A model generated the notes under the pieces. The model was not told the origin of the DNA, did no database searches, and was given only the letters and a program-made list of their open reading frames with translations. The position numbers and the translations under genes are program-made. This document shows positions 56,653-64,000 of a DNA stretch of 64,000 nucleotides, piece by piece (the first letter of the stretch is position 1; every line of letters begins with the position of its first letter). This stretch comes from Cymbomonas tetramitiformis (taxonomy: Eukaryota; Chlorophyta; Pyramimonadophyceae; Pyramimonadales; Pyramimonadaceae): NCBI GenBank assembly GCA_001247695.2, contig LGRX02035166.1:33552-97551 (forward strand), written 5' to 3'.

Positions 56653-56899
56653 TGCGAGGAAGACAGATACGCTGTCCGGCTAAGCTTGCTAGGAAACAAA
56701 CTGATAATCACATAACTTGTGTCTGGCCGGAGCTTTATGCTCTCGGAAACCCAGACAGTGAACAATGACTGTACTACTGTACTGTACTGTACTACTGTAC
56801 AGTACAGTGCTAGGATGTCACGGACACGATACGGAAGCAGGGTCAGGCTAGGGGCTAGTCAGAGCCCATAATAACTAAGCCTAAACCCGAAGTCCAGCA
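56653..56899 (-). repeat. 5' LTR of the gag element
   Basis: 247 bp; see the partner at 44940-45183. Transcription would run leftwards. The internal (GTACT)n and CTGTACAGTACAG palindromic words are a notable foldable part. Confidence 0.9.
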
Positions 56900-57217
56900 C
56901 TGGATAATTGTACAGAGTGCACACAACACTTGGCAACGCTTCTTGACTTCACGGAACCGTGTCACCCGTTCTACCTTCTCCTCGGCGCTAGCCTCGGCAT
57001 ACGATGGAGACGAGATAAGGCCAGGACAGATGTCGATTCTCCCGTTGCGTTGGGCAGCTATATGACAGAGAAGTCTCTCTGTGTGAGCAACGATGACCCT
57101 ATTGCAGTGCAAACATTTACAGAGTCGAGGAGTCTGCGGCTTGCGCGTTGCCCGCCATCGTTGTGGAATGTCGATCGAAGGCAAGAGTTCCATATTTGAA
57201 CAATCGGAGGACCTCAA
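56855..57217 (-). CDS. BED zinc-finger protein, 5' part (interrupted)
   Basis: From the ATG at 57217 the frame encodes about 105 residues before the LTR insertion at 56904; the last residues shown by the open frame are LTR sequence. It contains CKCLHCNRVIVAHTERLLC followed by HIAAQ and ICPG, the CxxC...RL..HI......CP arrangement of BED fingers found at the N-terminus of hAT transposases. A short basic/acidic helix follows (EEKVERVTRFREVKKRC). Beyond the insertion the frame would stop soon after 44935. Part of the element 41193-57372. Confidence 0.6.
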   Translation of the reverse strand: MRSSDCSNMELLPSIDIPQRWRATRKPQTPRLCKCLHCNRVIVAHTERLLCHIAAQRNGRIDICPGLISSPSYAEASAEEKVERVTRFREVKKRCQVLCALCTIIQCWTSGLGLVIMGSD

Positions 57218-57659
57218 TCATGTCATATTGATTATCGATCCGATGACATGACATCCTTAAGTATGTAACGTCGCCTTAAGTATGTAACGTCAGACCCCCC
57301 ACGACTAAACGTCCGTTTAAACGGATTTGGGGGTTGCACGATAAAACTTCGCCCACGTTTTGGCCAACCTAGGCTGGCGTCCCTACAAATTTAGGACCTA
57401 GTGTTTACCTTGTAGCTACCTCGTGTCTACCTTGTGTTTTGAGCAAAGTAGGGCCATACCTGGACAATGTTGGCAGTAAAATGGCAAAACCGGCCAAAAT
57501 CGGGTGAAATGAAGTTTCCGATAGTTTGTTTTTTATTGTAGAAATCGATGGTTTGGGTCGATGTCGGACATGTGGAGCGAAGTTTTGGGTGGAATGGCTT
57601 TGGTAACCTCACTTTTTGAGGCCTCAAAGTTGTGCTACTTGGTACCTGCCCTGTACTTG

Positions 57660-58100
57660 GGGCTGTACCAGGGATGTACTTGAAAACATTGGTAAAAATA
57701 TTTTTGGAATTTCTTTTTGGGCTATTACGCTTATTTAGTCTTTACTATGGACAGTCTCCAAAGATTTAATTGAAAAAAACATTTTACAGTACCTGTTACA
57801 GCACCTCAAAGTTAGGTCAGTATGGGCATTGGGTAGGTATGGGGTAGGTATGGGGCGATACCTACCCCATACCTACCGACTATCTACACTGTACTTGAAA
57901 ACATTGGTAAAAAATATGTTTGGAATCCTTTTTTTTTGGCTATTACGCTTATTGAGTCCTTACTATGGACAGTCTCCAAAGATTTAATTGAAAAAGCATT
58001 TTACACTTCCAGTTACAACACCTCAAAATTAGGCCAGTATGGGCATTGGGTAGGTATGGGGTAGGTATGGGGTAGGTATGGGGTAGGTATGGGGCAATCT
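57660..58100. repeat. Direct duplication of about 220 bp plus GGTAGGTATGG microsatellite
   Basis: The block ACTTGAAAACATTGGTAAAA...GGACAGTCTCCAAAGATTTA...GGGCATTGGGTAGGTATGGG occurs at about 57676-57860 and 57892-58090. Near the right end of the element (62240-62280) GGGTAGGTAAGG-type words recur. Confidence 0.85.
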
Positions 58101-58110
58101 ATTTACACTA

Positions 58111-58741
58111 CAGTAATACCGCATATTTAAGGAAACAGGAATTTGGAGCCAGCATAGCTTTTTCCGTATTTTTCTGACCCCCCCCCTGCCAGCGTCAGCC
58201 TCTTACCGAAATGACTAACGAAAAGGAAACGCGATTCGAGCGTCAGCCAGCCTCTTCTCTTAAATCCATTTCTTCTTAGGGATTGGAAAGCGCAGTCAGC
58301 CAGCGCATTCTCTTAAATTCAGCATGGATCCGAGCAGTCGCCAGGAACTGCGAAAATTACATGCTGACTTGCAAAGTGGGATTATTAGTCAGGAAGACTA
58401 CGACGACTTGAAATCTATATTCTTGACGCGTATCAAGGCCAAAGCGCCAATCAATGAGTGTCCAAATTTCATAATTTCATGAAATACCGACTATAATTTC
58501 CTTAGATCCAGCTACAATTTCCTTAATAATAATGGAATTTCCTGATGTTCAGCTAGCCTTCGTTTCCTTAATATGACATTACGATTTCCGTGAACGAAAG
58601 GATTCAGCAGCCTTCATTTCCTTATTTGGGTACATTTTCTTAATGTTTTTTTCCAGCCCAGCTTTTTCCGCATTTTTCCGACCCCCCGAAAAGCCGGCTG
58701 TTTCCTTAACCCAGCATTTCCTTAAATGTGAGGTATTACTG
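58111..58741. mobile_element. MITE-C, TA-flanked, 631 bp
   Basis: Left end CAGTAATACCGCATATTTAA and right end TTAAATGTGAGGTATTACTG, with TA at 58109-58110 and 58742-58743. A diverged relative of MITE-A and MITE-B, with the shared interior words TTTCCTTA and GCCAGC. Carries the ORF at 58324-58482. Confidence 0.8.
58324..58482 (+). CDS. SHOCT-like microprotein ORF in MITE-C (52 aa)
   Basis: Starts MDPSSRQELRKLHADLQSG, then IISQEDYDDLKSIFL, ends at TGA. It shares M-D-P-x-S-R, the spacing of Leu residues and IIS..DY..LK with the other two ORFs, although the nucleotide sequence differs strongly. This version (G-IIS-Q-E-D-Y) is closest to the SHOCT consensus. Confidence 0.65.
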   Translation: MDPSSRQELRKLHADLQSGIISQEDYDDLKSIFLTRIKAKAPINECPNFIIS

Positions 58742-59529
58742 TACACAAACGGCAGGCCTAATTACTAAGCAAGCTCGTCCTCGCTAGGATTTTCATCCCG
58801 GACATCCTGCTCGAAGAAATCTGCTCGAGGGTCAAGAACCACCGCAGTTTGCATGCAAGGATGCTTCACAATTACTACTTGCGACGCGATCTGATCTGCG
58901 AGCATGAATGGCGCTCTGGTATCGAAGACGGTGTCAGGGTTCTCGGGGTCATCGCAAAAGAAACAGCGAGCCAGTGACGCTGTCCGGGCCAACTATGGAG
59001 TTCATCCGGTTATACATAGCGATCCTCGCTTTTGTCGGCTTCTTCAGCCAAGCCGCCTTGACAAATATGTACTCGACCCCACCAAGCTTGATGGCATAGG
59101 CGGCTTCAAGACGGGCGAGCCTGGCACGCATGTATAATTGAGGAAGTAGCAAAAACTACTGGAATCGGCTGGATATGGCCATGTTTACCAAGGGTATCTG
59201 AAGTAAATAGGTCAACATGGCCATATCCACGCAATATAATGCTAAGCAGGGCCGGAACATGGCCATGTGTACACATTAATCATAAGCAGAAAGGCACGCA
59301 CCTATCAGTCTCTTCCTCTTCACTTGTTCCACGCACGCGTTCGATGAAAAAAGAGCGGAAACAACACCGGACAGTTTTGAACTTCTTGTCCACAGCAGCG
59401 ATGCGGAATCGTGCATGTTACCCACTTGTACTTTGTTAAACTTGCGGCCCGCCGTTACCGTAACCTGCGCATCACCACCTCCCTCCCTTAAAAAGTTACA
59501 AAAAGCGCGTAGGAGCGTTAAGCGGCATA
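58742..59529. other. Upstream region of gene D; small minus ORF
   Basis: A 75-codon minus-strand ORF (58992-58765) with an acidic end and no domain. Two ATGGCCATGTTTAC / CATGGCCAT words occur at 59175-59270. No recognised gene. Confidence 0.3.
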
Positions 59530-59661
59530 ATGCCGAGCGGTATGTTAACGTACGACCAATTCAAGCTTGCCCGCAAGAAAATGGGCAAGGACGCCGACAA
59601 GGAGAAGTACAAACAATACAAGCGCAAGTGGGCGCTTGCAAATGCGTCCGACTCAGAGAGC

Positions 59662-59693
<32 letters not shown>

Positions 59694-61715
59694 GGATCCG
59701 AAAAAAAAGGGGGAGCGGGCTCGACCAATTCGCCCGCGCCATGGCGAAGGTGAAGCCGGGCGGCGTCGTTAAAAATCTGCAAGCCGCCCAAGACGCGGAG
59801 ATGAATGAAGCCGCAAAGCATCGCCGGGTTGTGTTCCGTAAGTTCCCTATGGAATCCTACTTGAAAAACATTTGCAAGTAAAAACCACAAGCACAGCCCT
59901 GTTCGCCCACTTCCGAGGTGTAGGTAGGGCATATGCACAGCCCAAACACTGCACTGTTCGGGCACTGTCTACCCTGGTTTTATATTGTCCTGTCGCAGAT
60001 GTGGAGTAATTAGTTGCTGTAGGTTACATGCTAACGTGTGGGGTGTTTGCGTGTATGTTTTCACAGACGAGATGCTCGTGAAGGGGCAGTTGAATCCTTT
60101 CATTGGTCTGGATAAGCAGACCTTGGCAAGGGATAGGTTCCGCCGTCGTATGGCGGAGCTTATGCCCCTCACTCACCGCCACCTTAGGGTCAAAGGGGGA
60201 CAACCAACATCTCAGGTTGTCCACCCTAATGCAAAACTTGAGGCGCCGCCACAAGTGGGGGCGGTGGCGCCTCAAGGCGGGGGAGACGCATGTCTGGGTA
60301 TGCAACATACCCGGGCATGCGTACACCACGAACAACGTGGAGGTGGTGTCCACCAAGACCGGCCAACCCACCACGGCCGAGATCAAGGTCGGGGCAGGGC
60401 AGAAGTCCTCTCCGGAGGCCTTTCGGCCAATTTTCGAGAAAACATTTGTTTTTTTCTTGTTTTAACATCGGTTTGCATAGTTTGTCAGAATTCGTTCGGC
60501 CGATCTTCGGCCAAACCCTCTTTTTGGGATCGACTCTCTCGGCCAGGGGCCGGTCAATCGCGGCAGGACTTCTCCCCTGGGTCGGGGTGGAGGCGGTGGG
60601 TCTGGAAGTCAACTCCGAGGTCCCAACTGATGAACGGAAGGTGCGTACTTTCCTTGAAATAACTTTTATGATAAGTTTTTTGTTTAGTACTGAACCTATG
60701 TACAAGTATGGCCATGTCCGCACCATGTTTACACAATATCTATGCAAACATGGCCATGTTTGGGCAGATATACCTTGCCAGTGCAACTTACTTAGTGTTG
60801 GTCGTGGCAGCAGAGGATCGGAGGGCAGTCCATCGGGATCTGTTGGACGCCGAGATGGAGGAGGAGGAGGAGGAGAAGGAGGAGGAGGCCAAGGGCAAGG
60901 GCAAGGCTAGTGGGAAGGCCGAGGGGAAGGCCGAGCCGAAGGGCAAGGAGCCCATGGCGGGCAAGGGCAAGGAGCCCATGGCGCCCAAGCGCCAAGGGCT
61001 CAAGGTGGCCGAAGCCCGGAAGCGGGCGGCCGACCAGGAGGTGCTTGAGCACGGCCGCCTCAAGGTCGGCGACCATGCCTTGGTCATGGCTAGCAAGGAC
61101 CACGAGGTGGAGGATGAGGAGAAGAGGTGGGAGGCGGGGACACCCGATGCGCCCCCACCTCATGGTACAAGGACGACCTCACCCCGGAGCCCCACACCCC
61201 CCTGCTCTGCGGTTCGAACTAACTTACGCGTGTGCTTGCAGATCACGGAGTTCCATTGGACTCTCTTTGACCCGGTCTACCAGGACCGGGTCAAAAAGGC
61301 CATCCTCCACCTGTTCGATTAGGTGGAGGAAAAAGTGCCAGAAAAGGCAGAGTTCAAGAGGGTCATCGACGATTTCCTCAAGGGGAGGTTCCCTTCGGGG
61401 ATCCTCATGTGTTGCGTGCCATGGGAGCACACAACACAAAGGTACGACGAGGACAAGGAGTTATCGTACTACCTCTCTGGGAAGCCCGATGGGCTCAAAG
61501 TCCCTAAACCGGCGGGAACCTCCGCGGAGGAGGAGGATGAGGAGAAGGACGAGGATGAGGAGGATGAGGCGGAGGTGGAGGATGAGGAGGCGGGGAAGGC
61601 CGAGGAGGAAGAAAAGGCCGAGGAGGATGAGGCAGAGGAAGAGGCTCCCCCAAAAAACAAAAATAAAAGAAAAGCACTTCCTACTGCTGAAGAAAAAGGG
61701 AAGGAAAAAAAATAG
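59530..61715 (+). CDS. Gene D: acidic/basic multi-exon protein in the 5-kb element
   Basis: Start ATG 59530 (MPSGMLTYDQFKLARKKMG), followed by a Glu run. After a frame change at an A8/G5 run (59700-59713) it reads GLDQFARAMAKVKPGGVVKN and FRKFPMESYLKN. Later exons: about 60064-60190 (GQLNPFIGLDKQTLARDRF), 60215-60430 (KAGETHVWVCNIPGHAYTTN), 60540-60640 (LLPWVGVEAVGLEVNSEV, donor GAAG/GTGCGTAC), about 60811-61321 (KGK/PMA repeats, then FHWTLFDPVYQDRVKKAI) and up to 61715 (FKRVIDDFLKGRFPSGIL, acidic repeats, KNKNKRKA). An in-frame TAG at 61319 lies between the last two parts, so either an exon edge is misplaced or this copy is damaged. No known domain; not recognisably a transposase. Alternating acidic and Lys-rich tails suggest a nuclear protein. 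Confidence 0.55.
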
Positions 61716-61774
61716 ACCTTCTGTACATTTTTATCAAAATTTTGTAAATTTTCAAATTAAATAACCATTGAAAC

Positions 61775-62180
61775 ATTGCCATACCTGAATAGTGCCTAGC
61801 ATAAAAATGTACAAGCATTGCCATACCTGTACAATGTTTAACGGTAGCAATGCATAAACATTGCCATACCTGAATAGTGCCTAGCATAAAAATGTGTAAG
61901 CATTGCCATACCTGTACAATGTTTAACGGTAGCAATGCATAAACATTGCCATATCTGGGTAGTGTTTGATAAACATGGCCATACATATAATATACAAATA
62001 ATGCCGGGGCATGGCCATGTCTGATCAGTACTTGAGTATAAATACACTATAGGCAGGGCCCTACTTATTCTTGTTTCTGTATTAATATGGCCATGTCTGA
62101 TCAGTACTTGAGCACAAATACTTGATATGTAGGGCCCTACTACCCTTGTTTGTGTATAAACATGGCCATACTTAATCACT
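61775..62180. repeat. Tandem repeats with GCCATACCTG / GGCCATGTCTG words
   Basis: Two copies of a 102-bp unit (AACATTGCCATACCTGAATA ... TTTAACGGTAGCAATGC) at 61773-61955, then two of about 88 bp (ATGGCCATGTCTGATCAGTA) at 62010-62165. They follow gene D. Confidence 0.85.
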
Positions 62181-64000
62181 ATATCTACCCAATGTCTAAG
62201 TGATTCACGCATTCACGTGCGTACATATGGTGCGTTAGACATTGGGTAGGCAGTGGATAGGTATGGGGTAGGTAAGGGGTAAGTAAGGCCAAAAACATGG
62301 CCCAAACATGGCCCTACCATGGCAATGTTGCGCCGCGGAAAAACACACCCAAACATGGCCATGTCTGAAGCCGTCCAGGCATTGGGTAGATACAAGTCAG
62401 TCATGGTCCTACCCACAATTCCTAAATTTGTAGGACTGTGACGATCCTTTCGTCTCGCGTGTCATCGTAAATTTAATTTACAGGAAAACACTAATCATAT
62501 TATCTTTCATCGATATCGCGGATACCATTGCCGTTGGCGTTGACTAGCTCAAGTATAAAGTGCTGCGCACCAACGTTTACTGCGCAAAATTATTTTCTGA
62601 ACGTTCGTTCGCCCGATAGGCGGAACGGTGTTGTGGCTGCTGTGTTATGCGCAGGGATTGCGGAAGTATTTGGCTGCTTTTATTTTTCAATTCGTTCATG
62701 CACATGTGAAAACTCACGATACTGAATGTTTGCAGCTTGTGTCGCAGATGTTCCGATGGCGAGGAGGGCGCGCTTTCTTGTGGTGTGGAAGTCTAGGGCA
62801 ACCTAGCTTGGGATGACACCCAACTACATCGGACTCACCTTTGTTTGATATTTCAATCCACTCACCTTGAATTTGCATACAAATTTTGAGGAGCATCGAG
62901 TTGGGAGAAGTCATAGGCAGTTTTTGTTTTTGGATTTATGGCGCCTTCGCGATCTCTTGGGATGTGGAAAACAAGGTTGGGCATGCCAACCTTGCTTGGG
63001 TTCGAACCCAACCACATCGAAGTCACAACTTCTGCATATATTTGTCTTCAATACTTATGCAAAGTTTTAGGAGCATTGCTTAGGCTGATTTTATTTTTTG
63101 GGTTTGAAGTTATCTTCAGCCATTGCCTTGAAGCCATACCATACTCTTCCAACTAGGGAGTTGCTTTGATATATATTTATATTTCCATAACATTCTCTTT
63201 CAACTTGGGAATTGGCTTCGGTGTGATTGGGTTCGATCCCAAGCAAGGTTGGCATGCCCAACTTTGACGTCCACACCCCAAGAGGGAAACAGTGCGCCAT
63301 AACCCAAAACGATAAATCTGCCTAAGGCTTATCCCAACTCGATGCTCCTCAAAATGTGTATGCATATCCAAGGCGAGTGCATTACTATATGGGAACAAGG
63401 TGAGTCCGACGGATGTGGTTGAGTGTCATCCCAAGCTAGGTTGCCCTAGACTTCCACACCGCAAGAAAGCACGTCCCTGCTCCTCGCCATCGGAACATCT
63501 GCGACACAAGCTGTAAACACCCAGTACCGTGAGTTCGCACATGTGCATAAACGATTCAAACGAATTGAAAAATAAAAAGCAGCCAAACACTTTCGCAATC
63601 CCTGCGCGTAACACAGCAGCCACAACACCGTTCCGCCTATCAGGCGAACGAACGTTCAGAAAATTATGCGCAGTGAACGTTGGTGCGCAGGAGCGCAGCA
63701 CTTTATACTTGAGCTAGTCAACGCCAACGGCAATCGTATCCGCGATATCGATGGAATATAATCTCTCTTAACAGTCCTGTAAATTAAATTCACGATGACA
63801 CGCGAGACGATGCGAGACGATGCGAGACGATGCGAGACGATGCGAGACGATATGACCGTCACGCCAGCTCAGAAAATTTTTCGGGATCGAGACGGAAACC
63901 TCGTTCCAGTTCCAACGCGTATAACCCTTCCCTAAAGGATAATCCAAATCGACTTATTCATATGTTCTTCTGTTACCTTTCTCGTGTTTAATACTACATT

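Larger units (their letters stand above)
44940..56899 (-). mobile_element. Gag-only copia-type LTR retrotransposon (interrupted)
   Basis: LTRs 56653-56899 (5', minus sense) and 44940-45183 (3'), with perfect 5-bp duplication CTGGA at 44935-44939 and 56900-56904. After the 5' LTR, GGTTATAGGCCG resembles the copia primer site; GGGTGGTG precedes the 3' LTR. The interior holds one gene, gag, whose stop lies 185 bp before the 3' LTR; there is no protease, integrase or RT. This matches the non-autonomous 'TR-GAG' type. It has inserted in the BED-element gene (56855-57217). Its leader is split by the 8.67-kb transposon. Confidence 0.85.
41193..57372. mobile_element. BED-finger (hAT-like) element, 16.2 kb including later insertions
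   Basis: Ends CTAGGTTGGCCAAAACG (41193) and its exact complement (to 57372). Flanking 8-bp sites GCTGGCGA (41185-41192) and GCTGGCGT (57373-57380) differ at one base and lie exactly where the outer element's arm is broken. The 8-bp duplication plus a BED finger near the right end support a hAT-like class. After subtracting the nested elements (42391-44741, 44940-56899) about 1.9 kb of its own sequence remains, so it is internally deleted or non-autonomous. Just inside each end is a related motif (CACGAYTAAAC...CGTTTAAA...ATTTGGGGG) in direct orientation. Confidence 0.7.
57382..62434. mobile_element. 5-kb element of unknown class, ends CCTACAAATTTAGG
   Basis: Left end CCTACAAATTTAGGA at 57382 and right end TTCCTAAATTTGTAGG at 62434 are inverted copies. 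They interrupt the arm of the outer Mutator-like element, whose sequence resumes at GTGACGATC...CGTCTCGC right after. Target duplication is short and ambiguous (possibly GT). Inside are a multi-exon gene (59530-61715), MITE-C, many ATGGCCAT-containing words and GGGTAGGTATG repeats near both ends. It may be a mobile element carrying a gene without a recognised transposase. Confidence 0.6.
41120..63932. mobile_element. Outer nest element: Mutator-like, long inverted arms, 9-bp TSD
   Basis: The left end starts GGGAATGGTTATATGCGC at 41120; the right end, complemented, is GGGAAGGGTTATACGCG ending at 63932. Both are followed inward by GGAACTGGAACGAGGTTTCC. A perfect 9-bp duplication TAAAGGATA flanks them (41111-41119 and 63933-63941). 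Only 41120-41192 and 62435-63932 belong to the element itself (about 1.6 kb). The arms continue as an inverted repeat (left 62435-63110, right 63150-63850) sharing, for example, GATGACACGCGAGACGA and AACGTTCGTTCGCC. The centre lies near 63.13 kb. No transposase, so a non-autonomous Mutator-like or foldback element. A 10-bp GATGCGAGAC repeat (five copies, 63808-63850) extends one arm. Confidence 0.8.

Noticed and set aside
62990..63240. tRNA gene suggested by GGGTTCGAACCC
   Set aside because: It occurs in both arms of the foldback element; no cloverleaf can be formed. Kept only as a remark.

Overview
The window is eukaryotic nuclear DNA: coding exons are short, separated by GT-AG introns, and much of the rest is transposons and minisatellites. 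I see no rRNA, tRNA, operon or CRISPR array. The style (GC-rich, minisatellite-filled introns beside AT-rich transposon sequence) suggests a unicellular alga or other large-genome protist; the species cannot be settled from this sequence.

Positions 1-14431 are one large minus-strand gene (gene A). At least 20 exons can be phased by hand. The N-terminal ~300 residues are non-coiled and unrecognised; the rest is coiled coil. Its introns hold private minisatellites with units of 24-59 bp and one Tc1/mariner-like insertion.

Positions 15.3-24.8 kb are a transposon graveyard: a frameshifted homeodomain, a decayed hAT transposase separated from it by four 269-bp repeats, a PIF1/Helitron-type helicase pseudogene split by a short copia-type LTR element that itself carries a hAT MITE, and a MITE with a microprotein ORF. 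Positions 25.5-38.6 kb hold a second minus-strand coiled-coil gene (gene B) and a proline/acid-repeat gene (gene C), possibly the same unit. At 39.5-40.2 kb there is an intact, intronless, secreted papain-like (C70/C39-like) cysteine peptidase gene.

Positions 41120-63932 are a nest of mobile elements whose boundaries are readable from target-site duplications (TSDs). A Mutator-like long-TIR element (9-bp TSD TAAAGGATA) was entered by a BED-finger element (8-bp TSD) and by a 5-kb element of unknown class. The BED element was entered by a copia-type element (TSD TATAT) and by a gag-only copia-type element (TSD CTGGA). The gag element was entered by an 8.67-kb DNA transposon (TSD CACA) with five 173-bp repeats inside each end. 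That transposon carries a DDE-like transposase and a PHD-finger/Gln-rich partner, transcribed divergently from an exact 7 x 104 bp array; the last array unit seems to have turned its TATA box into the transposase start codon.

Three diverged MITEs at 22.3, 43.6 and 58.1 kb each keep a 41-101 residue ORF with the same N-terminal SHOCT-like motif. The nest, the divergent promoter array and this microprotein are the most unusual things here.
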